Assembly (NCBI GenBank): GCA_021604765.1
Contig: BQJP01000015.1
Location: forward strand, 1-61,626
Source: Thermodesulfobacteriota bacterium
GTDB lineage: Bacteria > Desulfobacterota_D > UBA1144 > Nemesobacterales > UBA2774
Reading direction: 5' to 3'
Length of the DNA stretch: 61,626 nucleotides
Shown here: one piece after another, positions 26,288-35,571 of the stretch
Numbering within the stretch: position 1 is the first letter of the stretch
Layout of the letters: each line of letters begins with the position of its first letter
Translations under genes and position numbers: made by a program
Notes under the pieces: generated by a model
Seen by the model: the letters and a program-made list of their open reading frames with translations, nothing else
Told to the model about the DNA's origin: nothing
Database searches by the model: none

Positions 26288-26572
26288 ATGTTACACACAG
26301 AAAATTTAGAAAATTATAAAGCTAAAAACTCAAGACATATATACATCGGAGAGCTCAAGAGAACCACTCTTAATAAACCAATGGAAGATCTTGATGAAAC
26401 TGAAAAGCAGGACTATACATCTCTTCAGGAACAAATGTTCTGGGGTAAAGAAAATGGGTTCAATCTAGTTCTCACAAGAGATACCGGAAAAGTTGACTGC
26501 TGGATGATAAGAGACACTGACATGGACAAGCTCAATCCGATATTTAAACAGACTATTTTAGAAGTACTTTAA
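26288..26572 (+). CDS. Small cytoplasmic protein of unknown function
   Basis: A 94-residue acidic protein with no signal peptide or membrane segment. It opens MLHTENLENYKAK and has a Trp/Asp-rich C-terminal half (KVDCWMIRDTDMDKLN). A GGGGAGA ribosome site lies about 10 bases before ATG. Its own promoter and the gaps of ~175 bases on both sides suggest a monocistronic unit. Family not recognised. Confidence 0.6.
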   Translation: MLHTENLENYKAKNSRHIYIGELKRTTLNKPMEDLDETEKQDYTSLQEQMFWGKENGFNLVLTRDTGKVDCWMIRDTDMDKLNPIFKQTILEVL

Positions 26573-26748
26573 TAAAAGCTTAGAACAACAAAAAAGATCA
26601 AGCCGGATTCAATATTCTTTTCTAATTTAAGTAGATTTAAGTATTGGTTCCTGTTTTGTTTTTTCTAGTCAGTATTGTAATCTATTTAATGATTGAAATA
26701 TGTTAATCTTGTAATGTAATTATTCGCAATACGGCAAGGGAGCTTTTT

Positions 26749-27075
26749 ATGAGTGAATATAAAGAAATTGTTGAAAAACTGAACTTAAAAAAACAAGAGC
26801 TTGAAGAGCGTCTAGACAGGGTTAAGAGTTCACTCAGAAAGACTCATGCAAAGGATTGGAGCGAGCAGGCACAGGAGCGTGAGAACGAAGAAGTGGTTGA
26901 AAAACTGGATGAGAATATTCGAATAGAATTAAATCAAGTAAACGAGGCTCTGTCTCGGGTAGAAAAGAATGAATACGGCATCTGTGAGGTATGTGACGGA
27001 CCTATAAGAGCAGAACGCCTTGAAGCATTGCCCTATACCGACCGTTGTTTTAACTGTGCAAGCGAACTGGAATAA
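26749..27075 (+). CDS. DksA/TraR-type zinc-finger protein
   Basis: A 108-residue protein with an N-terminal coiled coil (residues 5-72) and a C-terminal zinc finger (Cys79, Cys82, Cys100, Cys103; GICEVCDGPIRAERL). The coiled-coil tip has DWSEQA at 36-41, close to the DxxDxA tip of DksA with Glu for the second Asp. DksA binds the RNA polymerase secondary channel and works with ppGpp. The protein is shorter than E. coli DksA (151), so a DksA-like role is likely but not proven. Ribosome site AAGGGAG. Confidence 0.85.
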   Translation: MSEYKEIVEKLNLKKQELEERLDRVKSSLRKTHAKDWSEQAQERENEEVVEKLDENIRIELNQVNEALSRVEKNEYGICEVCDGPIRAERLEALPYTDRCFNCASELE

Positions 27076-27204
27076 TTACCCCATCCATTAATCTTATTAT
27101 TTATTAAAGAATTTTCCCTACAGCGAATCTTTTTCTAATTGTGGAATTCTAATACAGTATTGATTATATTAAAAAAAGATAATCAACCAGAGGGGACTAT
27201 AATA

Positions 27205-28065
27205 TTGGCGGTTACAGATACCCAAATAGAATATCTTGAAGACATGGCAACTCACATACGTGAAGATGTGATTATTATGCTTGAGAAAGCGGGCTCTGGT
27301 CACTCGGCTGGCTCGCTAGGAACAGCGGATATTTTCTCAACCCTCTATTTTCATATAATGAAACACGATCCTAAAAATCCAGACTGGGAAGACAGGGATA
27401 AGTTTGTGTTGAGTAATGCTCATATTTGCCCTGTATTGTATGCAACTCTGGCAGAAGCGGGATATTATCCCAAAAAAGAAATTACAACTTTGAGAAAGCT
27501 TGGATCTAGACTACAAGGACATCCACACAGGGGGGCGCTTCCTGGTTTAGAGGCTTCAGGCGGTCCACTTGCCCAGGGGATATCAATTGCTGCAGGCTTG
27601 GCTATGTCAGCTCGGATAGATGAAAAGCGTAATAGAATATTCTGTATGGTTGGGGATGGTGAGATGAACGAGGGACAGATTTGGGAAGCGTTATTGTTTA
27701 TCGGCAAAAACCGTCTTCATAATTTCACACTTATAGTTGATAGAAATAATATTCAGATTGACGGATTTACAGAGGATGTAATGCCTCTTGAACCATTAAA
27801 GGATAAGCTCACGTCTTTTGGGTTCCATGTAATTGAAGTAGATGGTCATAATATCCGAACATTAATTGAAGCATTTGATGAGACTATCTTCGAGAAGCCA
27901 AAAGTGCTTCTGGCGCATACCATACCGGGCAAGGGTGTAGACTTTATGGAATTCAAACCCGAGTGGCACGGCAAACCTCCAAATAAAGAAGAAGCTGAGA
28001 AAGCTCTTTCCGAGCTTGAGCAATTAAGATCACTGGGCGGTAAAATAACCTGCGAACATGAGTAA
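27205..28065 (+). CDS. Transketolase, N-terminal (TPP-binding) subunit
   Basis: About 286 residues from a TTG at 27205, preceded by AGAGGGG 8 bases upstream; an earlier in-frame TTG at 27139 lacks a ribosome site. TPP-binding motif GDGEMNEGQIWEALLF with the following RNNIQIDG, and the family start KAGSGHSAGSLG. Split transketolases use two chains, the second beginning 8 bases before this one's stop. Acts in the non-oxidative pentose phosphate pathway. Confidence 0.93.
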   Translation: MAVTDTQIEYLEDMATHIREDVIIMLEKAGSGHSAGSLGTADIFSTLYFHIMKHDPKNPDWEDRDKFVLSNAHICPVLYATLAEAGYYPKKEITTLRKLGSRLQGHPHRGALPGLEASGGPLAQGISIAAGLAMSARIDEKRNRIFCMVGDGEMNEGQIWEALLFIGKNRLHNFTLIVDRNNIQIDGFTEDVMPLEPLKDKLTSFGFHVIEVDGHNIRTLIEAFDETIFEKPKVLLAHTIPGKGVDFMEFKPEWHGKPPNKEEAEKALSELEQLRSLGGKITCEHE

Positions 28066-29047
28066 AAGTTTAAATAAAAAATTTCATTTGGCTGAGAATA
28101 TTTTTGACAGCCCTGATCAGGTGCCTGCTAGAAACGGCTATGGAGAAGGTGTAGTTGAAGCAGGCAAGGCTGATGATAACGTAGTTGTTTTGTGCTGTGA
28201 CCTAACTGAATCCACACGTAACGCTGATTTTAAAGAAGCTTTTCCAAACAGATTTATAGAAATAGGTATAGCAGAACAAAATATGGCTGGTATAGGCGCA
28301 GGTTTGGCTTTTGCGGGCAAAGTTCCTTTTATCTCCTCTTATGCTACGTTTAATCCCGGTAGAAACTGGGATCAGATAAGAGTGAGTATCTGCTACAGTA
28401 TGGCAAATGTAAAAATCATGGGAGCCCACGCTGGGATATCTGTTGGTCCAGACGGCGCTACTCATCAAGCAATGGAAGATATTGCCATAACTAGGTGTCT
28501 TCCAAACTTAACCGTTATTGTCCCAACCGATTACTGGGAAACTAAAAAAGCTGCAATCGCGATTGCTAAAATAGACAGCCCTGTTTACATGCGATTTGGA
28601 AGAGAAAAGATTCCGGTAATTACAACAGAGAAAACTCCATTTCAAATTGGTAGAGCGGATACGTTCAGAAACGGCAAGGACGTAACTGTTGTTGCGTGCG
28701 GATCATTAGTTTACGAAGCGCTTGTTGCTGCAGAAAAACTAAGTAAGAGTGGAATAGATGTTAGAGTAATAAATTGCCACACTATTAAACCTATTGATGA
28801 GAAAACTATTATCAAAGCTGCTAATGAAACAGGGGCTATTGTTACCGCTGAAGAGCATCAAGTTCATGGTGGGTTAGGGAATGCAGTAGCTGAGGTTGTT
28901 GCAAAAAATTCTCCAGTACCTATGGAATATGTCGCCATGATGGACCGCTTTGGAGAATCAGGCGAGCCCAATGAGCTTATGCAAAAGTTTGGACTCGATT
29001 CAAAGGGCATTGTTTCTGCTATAGAGAAAGTACTAAAACGTAAATAA
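28058..29047 (+). CDS. Transketolase, C-terminal subunit
   Basis: A 329-residue protein with the pyrimidine-binding domain (ARNGYGEGVVEAG at the start, FIEIGIAEQNMAGIGAGLA near residue 67 with the catalytic Glu) and the C-terminal transketolase domain (ITAEEHQVHGGLGNAVAEV-like segment near residue 268). It overlaps the N-subunit gene by 8 bases. The two make one active enzyme. Confidence 0.93.
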   Translation: MSKSLNKKFHLAENIFDSPDQVPARNGYGEGVVEAGKADDNVVVLCCDLTESTRNADFKEAFPNRFIEIGIAEQNMAGIGAGLAFAGKVPFISSYATFNPGRNWDQIRVSICYSMANVKIMGAHAGISVGPDGATHQAMEDIAITRCLPNLTVIVPTDYWETKKAAIAIAKIDSPVYMRFGREKIPVITTEKTPFQIGRADTFRNGKDVTVVACGSLVYEALVAAEKLSKSGIDVRVINCHTIKPIDEKTIIKAANETGAIVTAEEHQVHGGLGNAVAEVVAKNSPVPMEYVAMMDRFGESGEPNELMQKFGLDSKGIVSAIEKVLKRK

Positions 29048-29095
29048 AATTTTCCTTTCAATGTAGTATATATTCCTACAACCTAGATGTAATAA

Positions 29096-29635
29096 TCAAG
29101 GCGTGATTTCGTACCAAATATCTTTTATGTAACCAGCTTTGTCAGTCTTAGCAATCTGTTTTACTATCTCCGGTGTTCCGTTATCGCATTTCCATTCATA
29201 TACAGTTGCGCGCCCGCTGGCAAACATTGGAATTACTTCTGCATCCGGATTTTCTCCACAATAATTTAGCATGCCGTCATTTGGTTCCTTGCTTACATCT
29301 GCTTTTTCCTGGCACGGAAGGTTTGCTCCTACATTACATGCGTAAACATTTCCATCCATACAACGCCACGATGTTCCATCATTAAACATCTCAGCTGGCA
29401 TGCTTTCGGCTACACCCATATCTTTTCTTAATTTCTCTGTGATTGATTCTGGAACTTTAGGCCCAACATATTCTGATCCTGGCATATCCACGCTGCCAAC
29501 TGCTTTACAGTATTCAAATGGATTTTCAAAAGTTTTTTGATCTTCTCCAGTCTTTGTTTCACTAGACTGGTTGCAAGACACAACGCCTAGGCCTAATAAT
29601 AAAACAGGAATGATTAATAAAGATTTAATGTTCAT
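29096..29635 (-). CDS. Lipoprotein of unknown function
   Basis: A 179-residue lipoprotein: signal peptide with lipobox VVSC (Cys21). The mature protein is rich in Cys and Trp, with SWRCMDGNVYACNVGANLPCQEK near residue 90 and EWKCDNGTPEI near the C-terminus. The cysteines suggest disulfides in the periplasm. I have seen similar sequences annotated only as hypothetical. The ribosome site GGGAGG lies about 6 bases before ATG. It is convergent with the transketolase genes. Confidence 0.7.
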   Translation of the reverse strand: MNIKSLLIIPVLLLGLGVVSCNQSSETKTGEDQKTFENPFEYCKAVGSVDMPGSEYVGPKVPESITEKLRKDMGVAESMPAEMFNDGTSWRCMDGNVYACNVGANLPCQEKADVSKEPNDGMLNYCGENPDAEVIPMFASGRATVYEWKCDNGTPEIVKQIAKTDKAGYIKDIWYEITP

Positions 29636-29745
29636 AACTTCCCTCCCTTTTGATAATATTTACATTATATAGAAAGCTAGAAGAATTTGCACGGTCATAT
29701 AGATAATGTATGATTTTTCCCCAATAAATTAAGGATTGGTTAACT

Positions 29746-30693
29746 TTGAAATCACATATACCACTAAGCTGGTTTAAAAAGGAAGTTGAACGCCCAAAGT
29801 TTTATTCTATAGACCTCCCACTTTCAGGTGTGCCCTGGATTTATAATGCTGAAATTCCATCTAGCTACGAGCTTCAGGAACTTTGTGATCATATAGAATC
29901 AAGTTTTCAAAAAGGTTTTCTATTACGCGGATGCAGTGCAGAGTTGGCTTCTTGCTTAAGCAGTAAAGGTTATGAAACTATTAGAACCGGAGCAGAGGGG
30001 ATTGTTGATTTAGAGGACTTAAATAAGCTTTCTAAATCGTTAACTGAACTGGCAACTAGAGGTAGCAAGAGCGGTTCAGTGAAAGAAATTCCATTAACGG
30101 AAATTAATCGACAACGAGTCTCATCATTTATTCACCAAACACAATACGCTTTAAAACCCCACCTCCAATATTTATTTAATACTTCTTTTGACTCTAATAC
30201 CAGATGCTTTGTGTTTTGCACTTCTAAAGATGACTGGCTTGGTGTTATAACCATTTCAATATCTGGCATTAATTCTTGCCATACAGAAATGATTTTGAGG
30301 AACAAAAAAGCTTCAGTTGGAGTTATGGAATCATTGCTTTATTCAGTGATGAATATTTTCAAAGACGAAGGTTATAAGCACTTCAGTTTGGGTGAAGTTC
30401 CTTTTGTTACACCCAAAGAGATGAAAAAAACTAATATAGATACAAATTCACTACAGGAAAATCTTTTGTTTAAATCAGGTCACATCTTAAGATATGCTTT
30501 TAACTATAAAGGACTTTTTGACTTTAAAAACAAATTTAATCCCAAGTGGGAACCTGTATATATATGCGCTACACCAAAACTCCCTTTCCTAAGCCTAATC
30601 GATCTGTTTTATAAAACAGGATACTTTAGGCTTTCACGAAAAGAGCTCCTTTGTAATATAAGAAGTTTTTCTGAAGTCCTTAATATTACCTAG
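29746..30693 (+). CDS. DUF2156 / MprF C-terminal-type aminoacyltransferase domain protein
   Basis: A 315-residue soluble protein with a GNAT-like tandem fold. The C-terminal segment YKGLFDFKNKFNPKWEPVYI (residues ~258-277) matches the catalytic domain of MprF-type phosphatidylglycerol lysyltransferase (KGL..FK.KF.P.WEP). The MprF membrane flippase domain is absent, so this is a stand-alone catalytic-type domain. Several bacteria have such free DUF2156 proteins of unknown substrate, which may transfer aminoacyl groups from tRNA. TTG start; monocistronic. Confidence 0.7.
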   Translation: MKSHIPLSWFKKEVERPKFYSIDLPLSGVPWIYNAEIPSSYELQELCDHIESSFQKGFLLRGCSAELASCLSSKGYETIRTGAEGIVDLEDLNKLSKSLTELATRGSKSGSVKEIPLTEINRQRVSSFIHQTQYALKPHLQYLFNTSFDSNTRCFVFCTSKDDWLGVITISISGINSCHTEMILRNKKASVGVMESLLYSVMNIFKDEGYKHFSLGEVPFVTPKEMKKTNIDTNSLQENLLFKSGHILRYAFNYKGLFDFKNKFNPKWEPVYICATPKLPFLSLIDLFYKTGYFRLSRKELLCNIRSFSEVLNIT

Positions 30694-30845
30694 TTAATAT
30701 ATTGTAACAAGTGAAACTCGCAGCCTTGATAATTAGATTAAGAAAATTATCAGATTAATCTTTTATTTTAAATCTCAATCTTAATTGTGTAAGATTTCTC
30801 AGATAAATTAACCTATAAAATTATTTATATAAAAGGAGCATTTCT

Positions 30846-33101
30846 ATGAGATTGTATAGAGCAAATCTATTCATTTTTCTTTTAGGTCTTTTACTATTAG
30901 GCCATTTTACTTCTATTTCAGAAGCGCAATCGGAGAAAATGCCTTCCGCTTCAGAGATCATACTCATTCTCGATGCGTCGGGCTCTATGTGGGGCCAGAT
31001 TGAAGGGCAAAATAAGATTGCAATAGCAAAAGAGGTACTCAAAGGCCTTGTTTCAGAGCTTCCAGATGACACTGAGGTAGGACTTATCGCTTATGGTCAC
31101 CGTGAGAAAGGAGATTGTAAGGATATTGAAACTATCGTACAACCTGCTCCTTTGGATAAAGCTTCGATTAATCAAAAAATAGACGCTCTTAATCCCAAAG
31201 GAAAAACACCGATCACAGACTCAGTTTTGACAGCATTTGAACTAGTCAAAGCGAATGAAAATGCAACTACAGTAATATTGGTTAGCGACGGCATAGAGAC
31301 ATGCGGTGGAGATCCATGTAAAGCAGTAAAAGAGGCCAAGGAAGCTGGCATTAATTTCATCATGCATGTTGTAGGGTTTGATGTTGGCGATGTAGATGTT
31401 TCTGAGTTGGAGTGTGCGGCTCAGGCGGGGGGCGGTCTATATATGAGCGCACAAAATGCAAGTGAGCTTTCAGAGGCACTTGAAACCGCGGTTGAAATTC
31501 CTGCAGAACTCCCCATGGGCAAGCTCTCTGTGAAAGTAACAGGCGAAGGTAAGTTGCAGGATGCATATTTGATATTAACAAACACAACAACTGGTGAAGA
31601 GCTAAAAGGACAAAGAACATATACAAAACCCACGACAAACCCCAGAATAATATCTCTTCCTGATGGCGTTTACGATCTAGAGATCAAACCTCAGGGTATG
31701 AAGGGGGTTCAGAGCAAGTCAATCTCAGGCATAGAAATAAAGGAAGGGGAGGTTATAGAGAAAGAAATATATTTTGGTTTTGGCGAGCTCTCTATTAAAG
31801 TTGTACGTAATGAAAAGTTAATGGATTCAACTGTGCATATTATCAATCCTGATACAGAAGAAAGGGTTGCTCAAGGGCGTACTTACTCAAAATCCACCTC
31901 TAATCCTATAGTAATGAAGCTTGATCCGGGTGTTTACGATGTTGAAATTACAGCACTTGAGATAGCAACAAGTCCTAAACAAACATTTAGTGATATTGAA
32001 ATAGTAAGTGGTGAGATAGTTGAAAAAGTTGTTGATTATTCAAGCGGCACACTAAAAGTAGGTGCTCTTAAGGGGGAGAAGCTCCATGATGCTGTAGTAA
32101 GAATTATAGACTCATCAACTGAAGAGCAAGTAGCTCAGGGCCGCACTTATACAGGCTCAAAATCAAATCCGAAGACCTTTGAGCTTCCGCCAGGTATCTA
32201 CAATGTTATTGTTGAGCCATTAGGAATTAAAGGTGTCTCACCTCAGGCTTTTGACAATATCGAGGTAAAAGCGGGTGAGATAGTTGAGGATACTGCTCAG
32301 TTCTCAGGCGGAACATTAAAAGTCGGGGCACTTCAGGGGGAGAAACTTCTTGATGCTGTCGTATATATAAAAAACTCTGAAACGGGAGAGCAGGTTGCCC
32401 AAGGCCGCACATATAAAAGCTCTAATACAAATCCCAAAACATTTGAACTTTCTCCTGGTATCTATGATGTCAGCGTAAAGGCTCTTGGTATAACAAATAA
32501 TCCGATGCAAGAGTTTAAAGGAATAGAAATCACTCCTGCAGAGAGTCTTGTTAAAGAAGCGCAGTTTGAAAGTGGTACTCTGAAAATAGGAGCCAAAGAT
32601 GGCGAGAGACTAGTCGATGCAAATATATCAATTAAAAATACCAATACAGGTGAGAATGTTACAGCAGGACGTACATACCCAAAATCTAAGTCTAACCCTA
32701 AAGTGTTTGAGTTAACACCGGGAACCTATGATGTCGTGGTAACCGCTCTCAAGATGAATACTAAATCATCAAAGGAGTTTGAAAGCATTGAATTAAAAGC
32801 TGGAGATACAATCGAGGAAATCGTACAGTTTCCAAGAGGTACTATAAAAGTGTCGACTACCCAGTCTGAAGAGAATATAAAAGCTGTTGTAAGGGTAAAA
32901 GATCCTAAAACCGGAGAGCAGCTTGCTTATGGATATACCGATCTCAAAGCTAGTAAAAATCCAATAGAATTCATTCTTCCTCCAGGTTCATATGAAGTGG
33001 TAGTAGAACCATATAAGATGGATGAGGTTTCTGAAAAAGTGTTTAATATTGATCTAAGGTCTGAAGATGATTTGGATTTAAAGGTGGATTTCCCCAAATA
33101 A
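30846..33101 (+). CDS. Exported VWA-domain protein with six 88-residue repeats
   Basis: A 751-residue exported protein: signal peptide (residues 8-27, EAQ), VWA domain ~36-220 with the full MIDAS (DASGSMWG, Asp43-x-Ser45-x-Ser47; Thr121 in KGKTPITDS; Asp148 in LVSDGIETC) and a Cys pair in the MIDAS loop (ETCGGDPCKA). It is followed by six tandem beta-rich repeats beginning at Gly225, 313, 401, 489, 577 and 665. MIDAS proteins bind divalent metal and protein ligands, so this is a likely surface or periplasmic adhesion or scaffold protein. Ribosome site AAAGGAG. Confidence 0.9.
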   Translation: MRLYRANLFIFLLGLLLLGHFTSISEAQSEKMPSASEIILILDASGSMWGQIEGQNKIAIAKEVLKGLVSELPDDTEVGLIAYGHREKGDCKDIETIVQPAPLDKASINQKIDALNPKGKTPITDSVLTAFELVKANENATTVILVSDGIETCGGDPCKAVKEAKEAGINFIMHVVGFDVGDVDVSELECAAQAGGGLYMSAQNASELSEALETAVEIPAELPMGKLSVKVTGEGKLQDAYLILTNTTTGEELKGQRTYTKPTTNPRIISLPDGVYDLEIKPQGMKGVQSKSISGIEIKEGEVIEKEIYFGFGELSIKVVRNEKLMDSTVHIINPDTEERVAQGRTYSKSTSNPIVMKLDPGVYDVEITALEIATSPKQTFSDIEIVSGEIVEKVVDYSSGTLKVGALKGEKLHDAVVRIIDSSTEEQVAQGRTYTGSKSNPKTFELPPGIYNVIVEPLGIKGVSPQAFDNIEVKAGEIVEDTAQFSGGTLKVGALQGEKLLDAVVYIKNSETGEQVAQGRTYKSSNTNPKTFELSPGIYDVSVKALGITNNPMQEFKGIEITPAESLVKEAQFESGTLKIGAKDGERLVDANISIKNTNTGENVTAGRTYPKSKSNPKVFELTPGTYDVVVTALKMNTKSSKEFESIELKAGDTIEEIVQFPRGTIKVSTTQSEENIKAVVRVKDPKTGEQLAYGYTDLKASKNPIEFILPPGSYEVVVEPYKMDEVSEKVFNIDLRSEDDLDLKVDFPK
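31518..33101 (+). repeat. Six in-frame repeats of exactly 264 bases (88 residues)
   Basis: Each unit opens with G-x-L/I-K/S-V/I-x and contains AVVxIxxxxT-type and QGRTYxxSxSNP segments, then the PGxYDVxVxAL core and xFxxIEI. Starts at residues 225, 313, 401, 489, 577 and 665 differ by exactly 88, with no insertion or deletion. The first and last units diverge most. The repeats are protein-level; DNA identity between units is only moderate. Confidence 0.85.
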
Positions 33102-33119
33102 ATATATTAGTGTGTGATT

Positions 33120-33803
33120 ATGAGTAAAGTCGGAGATTTTATAAAACATTATTTATTTGGTCATCAAGCTCCCAATCAGTTTATCACAGGTCTAAAGTCT
33201 GAAGTAGATGATTCGCTTGAATTAGATACGGATGCACTGATTAATAAGATCAAAAGTGAAGCTAAAGAAATCGAGAAACAAAACGAATCATCAATAGTTG
33301 ACGCACCTTCGCACGGTCATCTCGAATTATGCTCAACTGTAATGGCAGCATATAATAGTTTGCTTCCCATTATAGGGGATAAAGAGTCCACTCTTGAATT
33401 TATTTCAAAAGCAATGATGACCGGAGTTAATAATTTGTCCATGAGAACATCATTATCTTTAATGCTTGATGCCTGTAAAAATAATCCCGACCGACTCAAG
33501 GAAATATTCAGTTGGATGATGACTCAGTATGGTACAACTTTCAGCTGGACTGCTCCGCACAAGGAAACTGACGAAGAAGATAGTTATGCGATAGAGATTC
33601 AAAAATGTTACTACTTTAATTTCTTCTCATCTCACGACATAGCATTTCTAACTCCAATACTCTGTCAATTAGACTCAATATGGTTTGAAATGGTAGATCC
33701 TGAGAAACATGGTTTTGTGTTTGATAAATCCCGTTATCAAACACAGGGATACGGCGCTCCAAAATGTGTATTTCCTATAGTCATGAAAAAGACAAAATCA
33801 TAA
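33120..33803 (+). CDS. ATC hydrolase-like family protein
   Basis: About 227 residues from ATG 33120 (a GTG two codons earlier is also possible). The C-terminal half (CYYFNFFSSHDIAFLTPILC, followed by DSIWFEMVDPE and GYGAPKCVFPIV) resembles the L-2-amino-thiazoline-4-carboxylate (ATC) hydrolase family, with its conserved Cys residues and acidic ...CD..W segment. Soluble; no signal. It follows the VWA gene by 18 bases but no ribosome site is evident. The true substrate is unknown. Confidence 0.55.
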   Translation: MSKVGDFIKHYLFGHQAPNQFITGLKSEVDDSLELDTDALINKIKSEAKEIEKQNESSIVDAPSHGHLELCSTVMAAYNSLLPIIGDKESTLEFISKAMMTGVNNLSMRTSLSLMLDACKNNPDRLKEIFSWMMTQYGTTFSWTAPHKETDEEDSYAIEIQKCYYFNFFSSHDIAFLTPILCQLDSIWFEMVDPEKHGFVFDKSRYQTQGYGAPKCVFPIVMKKTKS

Positions 33804-33813
33804 ATAAATAGTA

Positions 33814-35370
33814 TCAGTGAAAAATAATATGGGCCCCTATTAAGGAGAGTGCCAATATTATTCCAAAATTTAATACACTTCGTTCCGATACTTCAATAAA
33901 TCTATCCTGTGGAAGTCTGAACCCATTTTTGATTATGGTCGGAATTGCTATGACACCAAAGCAAATAATTATTACCCACATCGTTCTCACAAAATAATTA
34001 AGCTCAGGCATTGCGGTCTGGAAGATGTAAGTGAGGACTACGCTGAACAGCATAGTAGAGAGCACTAGCTTCCTATTAGGTGCATATAGGAACATTGCCG
34101 ACATTATAATTATTACAAAACCAATCTTAATATAGTAAGACATGGCATTAAACCAGTGAGTAAGTGGGAAGCCTGGATTGCCGAACTTTACGTAGACAAC
34201 AATGAAAGCAAAAATAGCGCCCGTAAGAAATGAAGCTATTATTGAATACCTGCCTGCTTTTACCATTTGTGTCTCTGAGGCCTGAGGGTTCAGATATCTC
34301 TTGTAGATATCAATTGACCACAAGGTCGACACTGAATTGTATATCGAATCGAGAGTACTCATTAATGACGCAAAGAGTCCTGTAAGGATTAATCCACTCA
34401 CTCCCACGGGTAGATAATCATTTACGAGAGTCAGGTATGTTAGATCAGGATCATTGAGTGGATTATCCCTTAGTATGCCTGCAAGTGCTATTCCCGGCAC
34501 AATTATAATAAGCGCCATGACATATTTAAGAACTCCTCCGACCAATAATCCGATCTGAGCCTGTTTTAAATCTTTGGCTGCAAGCGCTCGCTGGAGGATA
34601 ACCTGGTTTGCCCCCCAGTAATTTAAGTTCAGAAGCAGCATCCCGAATATGCCGATCCAGGGTAGGGTGTCGTGATCTCTTGGAAGGTGTAAGTGCATTA
34701 AATCCCCTGTTGTATTCCAGAGTTCTGACCAGCCACCTAGATGGTGAATTGCGACAAATAAAATTACGAAACCTCCTAATACTAATAAGCAGAACTGCAC
34801 TACATCGGTCCTCACAACAGCTCTTAGACCACCCAGATATGTGTAGACAGCCGAAAATGCCCCAGTAAAGATTATAAGAATCCCAAGTCTTGCTGGAACA
34901 CTAAGATTCGTGAAATTGAACAGCTCTCCAAAAACTCCATTAGCTGCATAAGCCGCCCAGAATAGGGCGGTTCCAAGATACATAAATGAGTAGAGAATTA
35001 TCATAAATACCGAATAGGCTAGTGCTACTCTTGGACCAAGTCGTGATTCAAAAAACTGTGTAATCGTAAATACTTTCATTCTCAGATAGATGGGCACGAA
35101 CACAAATGCGGCTATAAGAATTCCGAATATGGCATTTATTTCGAGGTTTGCTTGAGCCAGACCAAAAACATATGCCGAGCCCGCCATAGCAATGAAGTGA
35201 TTTGCCTGCACATTGGTCGCAATGGTGGAAACTGCTATATAGGGCCACTTAAGCGACCTTGAACTTAAGAAGTATTCTTCTACGCCAACATCTGATTTAG
35301 CTCTGCTCCAGATACCGATAATCATTATGATGATGAAGTATGTAAGAATAATGGCTAGATTAATTATCAT
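33814..35370 (-). CDS. Sodium/solute symporter (SSS / SLC5 family)
   Basis: A 518-residue membrane protein with about 13-14 helices. The N-terminus is typical (GIWSRAKSDVGVEEYFLSSRSL), followed by the STIATNVQANHFIAMAG sodium-site helix and the family helix LPVGVSGLILTGLFASLMST near residue 322. SSS members take up sugars, proline, pantothenate or iodide; the specificity cannot be judged. It ends 10 bases from the convergent ATC-hydrolase-like gene and is read alone. Confidence 0.92.
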   Translation of the reverse strand: MIINLAIILTYFIIIMIIGIWSRAKSDVGVEEYFLSSRSLKWPYIAVSTIATNVQANHFIAMAGSAYVFGLAQANLEINAIFGILIAAFVFVPIYLRMKVFTITQFFESRLGPRVALAYSVFMIILYSFMYLGTALFWAAYAANGVFGELFNFTNLSVPARLGILIIFTGAFSAVYTYLGGLRAVVRTDVVQFCLLVLGGFVILFVAIHHLGGWSELWNTTGDLMHLHLPRDHDTLPWIGIFGMLLLNLNYWGANQVILQRALAAKDLKQAQIGLLVGGVLKYVMALIIIVPGIALAGILRDNPLNDPDLTYLTLVNDYLPVGVSGLILTGLFASLMSTLDSIYNSVSTLWSIDIYKRYLNPQASETQMVKAGRYSIIASFLTGAIFAFIVVYVKFGNPGFPLTHWFNAMSYYIKIGFVIIIMSAMFLYAPNRKLVLSTMLFSVVLTYIFQTAMPELNYFVRTMWVIIICFGVIAIPTIIKNGFRLPQDRFIEVSERSVLNFGIILALSLIGAHIIFH

Positions 35371-35439
35371 GTCTATTAATGTTCTAAATAGATGGATTTA
35401 TGATACGGATTTAGAATTAAATTGTATTTAGATTCGACT

Positions 35440-35451
35440 ACTTGTACAAGT
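35440..35451. promoter_or_regulatory. 12-base perfect palindrome
   Basis: ACTTGTACAAGT, perfect palindrome in the divergent gap between the symporter gene and the exported protein at 35572. A likely binding site for a dimeric regulator; the regulator is unknown. Confidence 0.4.
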
Positions 35452-35464
35452 CTTATAAAGATTT

Positions 35465-35478
35465 TGTATTTAAATACA
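35465..35478. promoter_or_regulatory. 14-base perfect AT palindrome
   Basis: TGTATTTAAATACA, perfect palindrome, 25 bases from the first palindrome centre to centre. TTGTATT occurs three times in the gap (about 35422, 35464 and 35494). Together these suggest a regulatory region for one or both divergent genes. Confidence 0.4.
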
Positions 35479-35571
35479 GAAAGTGATGTTAAATTGTATT
35501 AGTATATTATGATTGTAGCAGCGAACGCTGTGAGGTATGGTTGTAACAAGCCTATTGTGAAGGAGGATATT

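Noticed and set aside
31360-31638. Minus-strand frames inside the VWA repeat gene
   Set aside because: They lie in the shadow of a clear plus-strand gene with a signal peptide and MIDAS motif, and have no ribosome sites.
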